A stretch of DNA of 6,635 nucleotides from Deferribacteres bacterium (GTDB lineage: Bacteria; Thermosulfidibacterota; Thermosulfidibacteria; Thermosulfidibacterales; Thermosulfidibacteraceae). Positions 1 through 5,454 of this stretch are shown one piece after another (position 1 is the first letter of the stretch; each line of letters starts with the position of its first letter). The position numbers were made by a program, and so were the translations under genes. The stretch covers positions 1-6,635 of the forward strand of contig JAADEW010000041.1 in assembly GCA_013153205.1 (NCBI GenBank), read 5' to 3'. Under the pieces are notes generated by a model. That model did no database searches. It was not told the origin of the DNA and saw nothing but the letters and a program-made list of their open reading frames with translations.

Positions 1-4
1 CTAT

Positions 5-259
5 ATGAGTGATTGGTTTATTCTAATATTCCGGAACACTCACGAGGTTATAAAGGCAGACGCTTTTCTTGAAAGGGAAAACATCAAAAGAGAGGTTATA
101 CCCACACCCAAGTTCATATCGAGCGAGTGCGGTCTGTGCATAAAGGTGTGGAAAGACATCAGTGATGTGGTTAAAATACTGAAAGAGGGAGGGGTTGTCC
201 CCTTAAAAATAGCAGACAGCTCGTTTAAAGAGATATGGAAGGCGGAAGGGAAGACATAA
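5..259 (+). CDS. DUF3343 family protein, putative Se/S carrier
   Basis: An 84-residue protein of the DUF3343 family, small proteins annotated as putative selenium/sulfur carriers. The family pattern is visible: an N-terminal beta strand followed by a helix (FILIFRNTHEVIKAD, residues 5-19), then the signature PTPKFISSECGLC at 33-45. Length fits the family's usual 75-90 residues. The conserved Cys of the signature is C42; a second Cys, C45, makes a CxxC. The ATG sits four bases from the window edge, but the family N-terminus begins at about this point, so the gene is probably complete. The 3' end overlaps the cysteine desulfurase gene by 25 nt, which implies translational coupling. No biochemical function is firmly known. 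The position at the head of a desulfurase-YedF-SelD cassette supports a role in carrying or protecting activated selenium or sulfur; that role is inference. Confidence 0.85.
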   Translation: MSDWFILIFRNTHEVIKADAFLERENIKREVIPTPKFISSECGLCIKVWKDISDVVKILKEGGVVPLKIADSSFKEIWKAEGKT

Positions 260-1419
260 TATACCTTGATAACGCCGCAACCAGCTTCCCCAAACCGAAA
301 GAGGTTGTGGAAAAGGCATTTGAGTTCATCACCCGTTCAGGAGCCAATCCCGGAAGAGCAGGGCACAGGCTTTCGGTTGAAGCCTCAAGGATACTCTTTG
401 AATGCAGAAAAGCCCTATCTGAAATGCTGGATGTAGAAAGGGAAGAAAGGCTCATCTTCACAAAAAACGCAACGGAAGGGCTCAATGTGGTGGCTTACGG
501 TCTTCTCAAGGACAAAAAGGGAAATGTGGTCACCACCTCTTTAGAGCACAACTCTGTGATGAGACCACTGAGACTCATCTCTCAAAACAACCCTATAGAG
601 ATAAGAGTGGCAAAGGCACAAAGAAGCGGAAGGCTTGAGCCCGAAAAGATAGAAGCCCTCATAGACGAAGAGACAGTGGCGGTGTTCGTCAACCACGCGA
701 GCAACGTCACGGGAACCACGCTCCCCATATTTGAGATAGCTCAGATAACGGAAAAGAGGGGAATTCCCCTCGTGGTTGACCTCACCCAGAGCATGGGTTG
801 TATGCCTTTAAGTTTCAAAGGGCTTTCCTTTACCATTCCGGTGTTCACCGGGCACAAATCCCTCCTCGGCTTTCCGGGGACGGGAGGTTTTTACCTCCCC
901 GAGGCAGTTGAGATTGAACCTCTCATAGTTGGAGGCACGGGGAGCAATTCCGAAAACCAGTGGCAACCGGATTTTATGCCGGATAAATTTGAAAGTGGAA
1001 CCCCCAATACCGTGGGGATAGCCTCCCTTCTTGCAGGAGTGAACTGGATAAAGAAAAAGGGCGTGGAGAGCATAAGAAAACACGAGATTGAGCTTGCAAA
1101 GTGCTTCACGGAACTGGTTGATAAACATCCCCAGATAGAGGTTTACGGGCACAGGGACTGGCCGGAGAAAGTGGCGGTGGTTTCAGTCAACGTAAAGGAC
1201 AAAGACCCGGCGGTGGTGAGCCTGTTGCTGGACAGAGAGTTCGGTATCCTGACGAGAGCGGGGCTTCACTGTGCCCCCATAGCCCACGAAACCATAGGGA
1301 CCTTTCCCACGGGAGCTGTGAGATTTGCCTTTGGAGTCTTCAACAGCCTGAAAGACGCAGAATATGCGGCGAAAGCGCTTATAAAAGTGGCGGAAGGAGG
1401 GGTGAGCTATGATAGTTGA
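235..1419 (+). CDS. Cysteine desulfurase / selenocysteine lyase-like class V aminotransferase
   Basis: A 394-residue PLP-dependent class V aminotransferase of the cysteine desulfurase superfamily (SufS/CsdB-like; it resembles the subfamily found next to selenium genes, TIGR01977 type). It would remove S or Se from (seleno)cysteine and form a persulfide or perselenide. Visible motifs: YLDNAAT at 10-16, H105 in SLEHNS, which stacks on PLP, D182/Q185 in VVDLTQ, the Schiff-base lysine K208 in TGHKSLLG, the glycine-rich GGTGSNS at 233-239, catalytic C346 in RAGLHCAP, and GAVRFAFG at 360-367 with R363. The ATG at 235 puts YLDNAAT close to the N-terminus, as in the family. Upstream, AAAGAG is a poor ribosome site, so translation probably couples to the DUF3343 gene. 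The last 11 nt overlap yedF. Housekeeping Fe-S or thiolation supply is an alternative, but the neighbours favour selenium supply to SelD. Confidence 0.93.
   Translation: MEGGREDIIYLDNAATSFPKPKEVVEKAFEFITRSGANPGRAGHRLSVEASRILFECRKALSEMLDVEREERLIFTKNATEGLNVVAYGLLKDKKGNVVTTSLEHNSVMRPLRLISQNNPIEIRVAKAQRSGRLEPEKIEALIDEETVAVFVNHASNVTGTTLPIFEIAQITEKRGIPLVVDLTQSMGCMPLSFKGLSFTIPVFTGHKSLLGFPGTGGFYLPEAVEIEPLIVGGTGSNSENQWQPDFMPDKFESGTPNTVGIASLLAGVNWIKKKGVESIRKHEIELAKCFTELVDKHPQIEVYGHRDWPEKVAVVSVNVKDKDPAVVSLLLDREFGILTRAGLHCAPIAHETIGTFPTGAVRFAFGVFNSLKDAEYAAKALIKVAEGGVSYDS
756..771. repeat. Perfect 16-bp palindrome inside the desulfurase gene
   Basis: GAGGGGAATTCCCCTC is its own reverse complement. As RNA it could form a 6-bp stem with an AAUU loop. 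It encodes part of KRGIPL, ordinary family sequence, so it may be chance; no known role. Confidence 0.5.
882..899 (+). repeat. Perfect 7-bp inverted repeat with TTTT loop in the desulfurase gene
   Basis: GGGAGGT (882-888) and ACCTCCC (893-899) flank TTTT. It lies within the codons for GGFYLP just after the PLP lysine. It is not followed by a T-run, so it is not a terminator; its function is unknown. Confidence 0.5.
1394..1400 (+). promoter_or_regulatory. Strong Shine-Dalgarno for yedF
   Basis: AAGGAGG lies inside the end of the desulfurase gene, 8 nt before the yedF ATG at 1409. This near-perfect anti-16S match supports that start and suggests YedF is made at least as strongly as the enzyme upstream. 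Confidence 0.8.
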
Positions 1420-1987
1420 CGCAAGAGGTCTTTCCTGTCCCCAGCCGGTCTTAAAGACCAAAGAAGCCCTTGAGGCAATTGACGAGGGTATTGTTGAAGT
1501 GCTGGTTGACAATCCCGCATCAAAAGAGAACGTCAAGCGGTTTGCCGAAAAGATGGGATGCACCGTTGAGATAGAGGAGGAGAAAGACCACTTCAGATTA
1601 AAGATTGTAAAGGGCTTTACCTGCGAAGTGCCCACCTTTCCATCATCAAACCTATCGGGAAAAGTGGTGGTGATACTCTCGGACTCCATGGGAGAGGAGA
1701 AAGAGTTAGGCAGAATGCTCATGAAGGCTTTTCTCTCAACCATAAAAGAGGCGAGTCAGAAGCCCAAAAAGATGCTTTTCATAAACAAAGGGGTGCTCCT
1801 AACCACCGAAGGCTCCAGCGTAATTGATGTGCTTAAAGAGCTGGAAGAGATGGGGATAGAGATACTTTCCTGCGGCACATGCCTTGACTACTTCAACCTT
1901 AAAGACAAGCTCTCCGTGGGAAAGATAACAAACATGTATGACACGGTGGAGGAGCTTCTCTCCTGTGAAGGGGTGGTGAGGATATGA
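1409..1987 (+). CDS. yedF: YedF, selenium-metabolism sulfurtransferase-like protein (TusA-DsrE fusion)
   Basis: A 192-residue two-domain protein. Residues 1-70 are a TusA/SirA-like domain with the hallmark DARGLSCPQPV (4-14); C10, followed by PxP, is the expected persulfide or perselenide carrier. Residues 84-192 are a DsrE/DsrF-like domain beginning KVVVILSDSMGEEKELG. It contains a second cysteine motif, SCGTC, with C155 and C158, and a late C186. This architecture matches the family named 'sulfurtransferase-like selenium metabolism protein YedF' (TIGR03527), which is known to occur mainly in genomes that make selenophosphate. The probable role is relay of activated Se or S between the upstream desulfurase and SelD, in the cytoplasm; the exact reaction is not established. 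The TGA stop overlaps the selD ATG in the ATGA form. E. coli yedF encodes only the TusA-like part, so this is the longer selD-linked form. Confidence 0.93.
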   Translation: MIVDARGLSCPQPVLKTKEALEAIDEGIVEVLVDNPASKENVKRFAEKMGCTVEIEEEKDHFRLKIVKGFTCEVPTFPSSNLSGKVVVILSDSMGEEKELGRMLMKAFLSTIKEASQKPKKMLFINKGVLLTTEGSSVIDVLKELEEMGIEILSCGTCLDYFNLKDKLSVGKITNMYDTVEELLSCEGVVRI

Positions 1988-2979
1988 ACTTCAGGCTGAC
2001 ACAGATGGTAAGAGCCTCCGGCTGAGGGGCAAAGATAGGCCCGGGAGGCCTGAGCCAGCTTTTAAAAGGCTTCAAAATCAAAAAAAGCCCCGACATTCTC
2101 GTGGAGTTTGAGAGCTTTGACGACGCCGCCGTTGCAAAGCTGAACGATGAGACGGCAATCATATACACTCTTGATATGATAACCCCCGTGGTGGACGACC
2201 CGGAAGTGTTCGGGGAGATAGCCGCCGCCAACGCCCTGAGCGACATCTACGCCATGGGAGGAACACCGTGGCTGTGCCTCAACATCCTCTGTTTTCCCAC
2301 ATGCAGTCTCCCACAGGAGTGCATGAAGCTCATAATTAAAGGGGGGCTGAAAAAGATAGATGAATCCGGTGCCTTCTTAGTAGGAGGCCATTCCGTTGAC
2401 GACATGGAGCTCAAATACGGGCTTTCGGTAGTGGGACGGGCAAACCCCGAAAGGATAATAAAAAACTCGGAAGCAAAACCGAAAGACCGCGTCTTCCTGA
2501 CCAAACCGCTGGGACTCGGAATTATCGCAACCGCCATAAAAGCCGGTATGTGCTCCCAATCCGCTGAAGAAGAAGCCGTGGAAGCCATGAGAACATTAAA
2601 CAAAGAGGCCTGCGAGAAGATGATAGAGGCAAAAGCGCACGCGGCAACGGATATAACCGGATTCGGCCTGATAGGGCATGCCGCTGAGATGGCTCAAGCG
2701 TCCGGGGTAAACATCGTGATAGAAAGCGAAAAGGTTCCTTTCATAAAAGATGCGATGGAATACGCACAGATGGGTCTCATTCCCAAAGGGGCATACGAGA
2801 ACAGGGATTACTTCTCGCAGTATGCCGAAATCACAATCGCCGACGCCGACCTTGAGATGCTCCTTTACGACCCGCAGACTTCAGGGGGACTGCTGGTAGC
2901 CCTTCCGCAATCTTGTGATTTCCCCTATCCTGAGGTAGGATATGTCACAGAAGGAAGCGGGAAGGTGATTGTGAAATGA
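1984..2979 (+). CDS. selD: Selenide, water dikinase (selenophosphate synthetase), selenocysteine-containing
   Basis: Makes selenophosphate, AMP and phosphate from selenide, ATP and water; the product is the Se donor for Sec-tRNA. The full gene has 332 codons and reads through an in-frame TGA at 2023-2025 (codon 14), giving 331 residues. The N-terminus reads FRLTQMVRASG-U14-GAKIGPGG, which matches the SelD active-site loop where E. coli has C17 and K20; here U14 and K17. Other conserved residues keep register with E. coli: D47 (D51), D64 (D68), N83 (N87), D87 (D91) and D223 (D227). GGHSVDDMELKYG starts at 134, ATDITGFGLIGHA at 221, and DPQTSGG spans 296-302. A naive call begins at GTG 2101, after the catalytic loop and part of the glycine-rich region, and would be inactive. 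The ATG at 1984 overlaps the yedF stop (ATGA), with AAGGGG at 1968-1973 as a likely ribosome site. The 3' end overlaps nadM by ATGA. The Sec factors SelA, SelB and tRNA-Sec must lie elsewhere. Confidence 0.96.
2023..2025 (+). other. In-frame TGA recoded as selenocysteine (Sec14 of SelD)
   Basis: TGA sits exactly at the codon for the catalytic Cys/Sec of SelD. The frame is open on both sides from ATG 1984 to the stop at 2977-2979, and conserved SelD residues flank it (RASG before, GAK after). Sec at this position is known in many SelD proteins. A sequencing error (TGC or TGT read as TGA) is possible but less likely, given the hairpin just downstream and the selenium neighbours. Confidence 0.94.
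2036..2052 (+). promoter_or_regulatory. Putative bacterial SECIS hairpin in selD
   Basis: A perfect 5-bp stem, AGGCC (2037-2041) with GGCCT (2047-2051), plus a U-G pair at 2036/2052, closes a 5-nt loop CGGGA (2042-2046). The loop begins 16 nt after the UGA and has G as its second base, which fits the known bacterial SECIS rule of a small apical loop with G in the first two positions at about 16-37 nt from UGA. A lower helix of three pairs (2028-2030 with 2054-2056), across an asymmetric internal loop, is possible. The element would recruit SelB with Sec-tRNA to the ribosome paused at UGA. I folded it by eye; no energy was computed. Confidence 0.65.
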
Positions 2980-3506
2980 GAGCCCTCTACATGGGAAGAT
3001 TTCAGCCCTTTCACTTAGGACACCTTGAGGTGGTGAAAAGGATACTGGGAGAACACCCTGAAATCATCATCGCCATAGGCTCAGCCAACCACAACTACCA
3101 CATCAAAAGCCCCTTCACCGCCGGAGAGAGGATGTGGATGATACACGAAGCCCTGAAAGAGGCGGAGGTTGACCTCTCAAGAATATACATAGCCGCATAT
3201 CCAAACATAGAGAACAACGCCGCATGGTATGCCCACATAAAATCTCTGCTTCCGCCTTTTGATGTGGCTTACAGCGGAAATCCCCTCACCCAGATACTTC
3301 TTGCCGAGCAGAACATAGAGGTGAAAAAGCTCACCATGATAAAGAGGGAGCTCTACTGTGCCACGGTAATTCGCGAGAGAATGCTCAGGGACGAAGACTG
3401 GGAAGAACTGGTGCCCCCCGCTGTTGCAAGGATTATAAAAGAGATTGAAGGGGTCAGAAGGATAAAATACCTTGCCAGAAGCGAATCGGACCCCATGGCC
3501 TACTAA
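2976..3506 (+). CDS. nadM: Nicotinamide-nucleotide adenylyltransferase, archaeal NadM type
   Basis: A 176-residue nucleotidyltransferase that joins NMN and ATP to give NAD+ and pyrophosphate in the cytoplasm. The N-terminal GRFQPFHLGH (7-16) is the HxGH ATP-binding motif, with H13 and H16. KSPFTAGER (44-52) and YCATVIRERM (127-136) correspond to the NPFTAGER and SxTxIRxxM segments of the archaeal NMNAT family (Methanocaldococcus/Methanothermobacter type, about 170-180 residues). It lacks the extra length and motifs of bacterial NadD and shows no fused Nudix domain. The ATG at 2976 overlaps the selD stop as ATGA and has AAGGTG at 2962-2967, 8 nt upstream. The next gene acts on the same metabolite, NMN. 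A broader cytidylyltransferase-like role is possible, but the motif set favours NMNAT. The archaeal affinity in a bacterial operon could reflect old transfer; this is inference. Confidence 0.88.
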   Translation: MRALYMGRFQPFHLGHLEVVKRILGEHPEIIIAIGSANHNYHIKSPFTAGERMWMIHEALKEAEVDLSRIYIAAYPNIENNAAWYAHIKSLLPPFDVAYSGNPLTQILLAEQNIEVKKLTMIKRELYCATVIRERMLRDEDWEELVPPAVARIIKEIEGVRRIKYLARSESDPMAY

Positions 3507-3509
3507 ACC

Positions 3510-3512
3510 TTG
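3510..3512 (+). other. TTG start codon of cinA, in frame with nadM
   Basis: nadM ends in TAA (3504-3506), one codon (ACC) follows, then TTG starts cinA in the same frame. No SD-like purine run lies at the usual distance upstream. The likely mode of initiation is terminating ribosomes restarting at the nearby TTG. Confidence 0.6.
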
Positions 3513-4736
3513 CAGATAGGTGTTCTGGTCATAGGCGACGAGATACTGGACGGGATTATAGAGGACACAAACGGTCCATACATAAGCCGTTTCCTCTCCA
3601 TGTTCGGCTTGCAGGTCGTTGAGAAGATTGAGGTAAGAGACGACGAAAAGCTGATAAAAGAGGCCCTAAACTTTCTTGCAACCGTATGCTCTGGGGTATT
3701 CGTGTGCGGTGGACTGGGACCCACAGAGGACGACAGAACCAGAGAGGCCGTATCAGCCTTCCTCAGAAAAAAGCTTGTCTTTGACGAAAAGACTTGGGAA
3801 AATATAAAAAAGAAGCTTGCCGAAAGGGGAAGAGAATCCCTCCCGGCCCACAAAAGAATGGCTTACATCCCTGAGGAAGCCGTGGTTTTCCAGAATCCCG
3901 TTGGGCTTGCCCCTGCCTTTCTATGCGAAAAGGGAGAAAAATTTGTAGCGGCCCTTCCCGGAGTTCCAAGAGAGCTCAAGGCACTGCTTCCTGAGGTGTG
4001 CAAACACCTCTTTATGAAAAAGGGGGATGAGATGCTGAAGATATTCAAAACGGTGGGGCTGAAGGAGTCGCAGGTAAACGAGCTTGCCAGAGAAGCCCTT
4101 GCCGGGCTCAACGTTAAATGGGGAACCGTTCTGAAAGATGCCGAGGTCTGGATAAATGTGAAGCTCAACAGAAAAGAGCTTGAGCTGGTATCGTCAAGGC
4201 TAAAAGAGGTCTTCGGCCTTTACCTTTACGGGGAAGACGAGGAGACCCTTGAGGCCCTCGTTGGAAAACTCCTGAAGCAAGAGGGACTCACCCTGAGTGT
4301 GGCGGAATCCTGCACGGGAGGGCTTCTCGCACACCTTATAACCAATGTCTCCGGCTCATCCGACTACTTCAAGGGAGGCGTGGTCTCTTATCTTGAAGAG
4401 ATAAAAGCGAAAGTGCTAAAGGTAAGGGAAGAAGACATAGAAAAATACACCGTTTACAGCCACGAGGTGGCGAAACAGATGGCTGAAGGGGTGAGAGAGC
4501 TGATGGAGTCTGACATAGCCCTTTCCACCACGGGAATTGCAGGACCCACCGGTGGGACCCCTGAAAACCCTGTTGGAACCGTTTATATAGGCATATCCTC
4601 CCGGGAGGGATTCACCAGAACCTTCAGATTCAACTTCAATTACGACCGACTCGGGAACAAGATGGCTTTCGCAAAAGCCGCCCTTGACATACTGAGGAGG
4701 TATCTCGTCAAAGATGCGTCTGTTCGTGGCAATTGA
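3510..4736 (+). CDS. cinA: CinA-like protein with C-terminal nicotinamide-nucleotide amidohydrolase domain
   Basis: A 408-residue two-domain CinA. Residues 1-170 form the COG1058 / molybdopterin-binding-like domain, with VLVIGDEILDG (5-15), EDTN (18-21), GGLGPTEDD (67-75) and ALPGVPREL (148-156); in some homologues this domain hydrolyses ADP-ribose. Residues about 245-405 are the PncC/CinA_C domain, with VAESCTGG (264-271), VVSYLEEIK (291-299) and TTGIAGPTGGTPENPVGTVYIG (340-361). It deamidates NMN to NaMN, recycling NMN made by NAD-consuming reactions such as bacterial DNA ligase. The start is an inferred TTG at 3510. An in-frame TAA at 3504-3506 excludes anything upstream, and this start gives the family N-terminus. 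No good Shine-Dalgarno precedes it, so translation probably depends on reinitiation after nadM. The gene overlaps thpR by 23 nt. Membership in CinA is certain; which activities both domains retain is inferred. Confidence 0.93.
   Translation: MQIGVLVIGDEILDGIIEDTNGPYISRFLSMFGLQVVEKIEVRDDEKLIKEALNFLATVCSGVFVCGGLGPTEDDRTREAVSAFLRKKLVFDEKTWENIKKKLAERGRESLPAHKRMAYIPEEAVVFQNPVGLAPAFLCEKGEKFVAALPGVPRELKALLPEVCKHLFMKKGDEMLKIFKTVGLKESQVNELAREALAGLNVKWGTVLKDAEVWINVKLNRKELELVSSRLKEVFGLYLYGEDEETLEALVGKLLKQEGLTLSVAESCTGGLLAHLITNVSGSSDYFKGGVVSYLEEIKAKVLKVREEDIEKYTVYSHEVAKQMAEGVRELMESDIALSTTGIAGPTGGTPENPVGTVYIGISSREGFTRTFRFNFNYDRLGNKMAFAKAALDILRRYLVKDASVRGN
3993..4010 (+). repeat. 7-bp hairpin with GCAA (GNRA) tetraloop in cinA
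   Basis: GAGGTGT (3993-3999), GCAA (4000-4003) and ACACCTC (4004-4010) form a perfect stem capped by a GNRA-type loop, a very stable RNA motif. It encodes E162-L167, at the end of the N-terminal domain of CinA. No T-run follows. Confidence 0.5.
4597..4608. repeat. Perfect 12-bp palindrome in cinA
   Basis: CCTCCCGGGAGG is self-complementary. It lies in the C-terminal domain codons, just after VGTVYIG. It contains both an SD-like GGGAGG and its complement; probably incidental. Confidence 0.4.
4694..4700 (+). promoter_or_regulatory. Shine-Dalgarno for thpR
   Basis: GAGGAGG inside the cinA 3' end lies 13 nt before the thpR ATG at 4714. The match is strong but the spacing is longer than usual. 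No better start is available, because the family N-terminus (MRLFVAIDI) begins exactly at this ATG. Confidence 0.55.
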
Positions 4737-5274
4737 CATAGACGAAGACAACAAAAACTTTCTCTGGGAAAGGGCAAAGCAGTTGAAGAACATGGGCTTC
4801 AGAGGCTCCTTTCCCAGAAAAGAGAACTACCACATCACCCTCAAATTTTTAGGAGAGGTTGACGAAAGGCTAATACCCGAAATCAAAGAGGCCCTGAAAA
4901 AAGCCGCCGCCGAGACTGCCCCCTTTGAACTGAGCCTTTCGGAAAGAGGGGTTTTTCCCGGATACAGACAGCCCCGGGTGGTGTGGATAGGCATTAAGGA
5001 AGAGACGGGAGCACTTAAGAAGCTGTTTTCCAGCGTTGAAGACGAGCTGAGCAGGCTGGGATTTGAAAGGGAAAGACGCCCTTTCTCTCCACATCTTACC
5101 CTCGCAAGGATAAAGAGCATAACGCCTCAAGGCAAAAAATCTCTCCTTGAATTTTGCAGTAAAAAGGATTATGTGGGTAAAGTGAGGGTGGGTAAGTTCG
5201 TTCTTTACCAGAGCATCCTTGATTCCCGGGGAGCAATTTACAAAAAGATTGCTGAATTTCAATTAAAGGAGTGA
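4714..5274 (+). CDS. thpR: RNA 2',3'-cyclic phosphodiesterase (2H family)
   Basis: A 186-residue 2H phosphoesterase of the ThpR/LigT family, which opens 2',3'-cyclic phosphate ends of RNA to 2'-phosphate; E. coli ThpR also shows reversible 2'-5' RNA ligase activity in vitro. The protein begins MRLFVAIDI, as in the family. The two catalytic HxTx motifs are HITL (H40, T42) and HLTL (H127, T129), in the contexts NYHITLKFLGEVD and FSPHLTLARIK. Length fits the usual 175-190 residues. The start overlaps cinA by 23 nt in a different frame. The stop is followed 3 nt later by a small coiled-coil ORF. The cellular role is unclear in bacteria generally; nothing in the neighbourhood identifies a specific RNA target. 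Confidence 0.93.
   Translation: MRLFVAIDIDEDNKNFLWERAKQLKNMGFRGSFPRKENYHITLKFLGEVDERLIPEIKEALKKAAAETAPFELSLSERGVFPGYRQPRVVWIGIKEETGALKKLFSSVEDELSRLGFERERRPFSPHLTLARIKSITPQGKKSLLEFCSKKDYVGKVRVGKFVLYQSILDSRGAIYKKIAEFQLKE
5266..5271 (+). promoter_or_regulatory. Shine-Dalgarno for the 58-residue ORF
   Basis: AAGGAG ends 6 nt before the ATG at 5278, ideal spacing. It overlaps the thpR end and is the main evidence, with the coiled-coil pattern, that the small ORF is translated. Confidence 0.75.
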
Positions 5275-5277
5275 AGG

Positions 5278-5454
5278 ATGGAGGAAAGGCGCAGAATAGA
5301 GAAAGAGCTTTCAGAGCTTGATGAAGAGCTTGAGGAGCTTTTCAAAAGGTTTGAAACCCTGATTCAAAAGAGAAGAAGGCTTATCACAAATCTCAAATCC
5401 GAGACAGAAAGCAAAGAGAGAACTACCTTTATAAGACACAAACCCACAGGATGA
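5278..5454 (+). CDS. Small charged coiled-coil protein, unknown function
   Basis: A 58-residue ORF that a length filter would miss. It fills the space between thpR and the dGTPase gene exactly: ATG 3 nt after the thpR stop, and TGA (5452-5454) overlapping the next ATG as ATGA. A good Shine-Dalgarno precedes it. Residues 1-42 are a continuous amphipathic, Glu/Lys/Arg-rich helix with Leu, Ile or Phe at heptad-like positions (IEKELSELDEELEELFKRF, 7-25), strongly predicted to be a coiled coil. Residues 43-58 are a polar, basic tail ending FIRHKPTG. There is no Cys, no signal peptide and no membrane segment. I do not recognise a family. There is a loose likeness to the first helix of AroQ chorismate mutases (ELDEEL..LF..R), but composition alone could explain it. 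It may partner with one of its neighbours; that is only a guess. Confidence 0.75.
   Translation: MEERRRIEKELSELDEELEELFKRFETLIQKRRRLITNLKSETESKERTTFIRHKPTG

Noticed and set aside
808..1152. Minus-strand open frames within the desulfurase gene
   Set aside because: They lie opposite conserved PLP-enzyme sequence and show no motif or ribosome site.
1183..1743. 186-residue minus-strand open frame across the desulfurase/yedF junction
   Set aside because: It is antisense to two well-supported genes, low-complexity and Ser/Phe-rich, with no recognisable family; a shadow of the codon bias on the plus strand.
2026..2060. GC-rich hairpin after the yedF stop as a rho-independent terminator
   Set aside because: No T-run follows, it lies inside the selD reading frame, and it stands at SECIS distance from the Sec UGA.
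2101..2979. SelD starting at GTG 2101 as an N-terminally truncated enzyme or pseudogene
   Set aside because: The upstream frame encodes the conserved SelD N-terminus, is interrupted only by TGA at the Sec position, and joins yedF with an ATGA overlap.
4416..4793. 125-residue minus-strand open frame opposite the cinA 3' end and thpR start
   Set aside because: It is antisense to the conserved CinA C-terminal domain and has no family features.
5278..5403. The small coiled-coil ORF as a chorismate mutase fragment
   Set aside because: Only a loose helix-1-like pattern is seen; it lacks the rest of the AroQ fold and its active-site residues, so composition explains the likeness.
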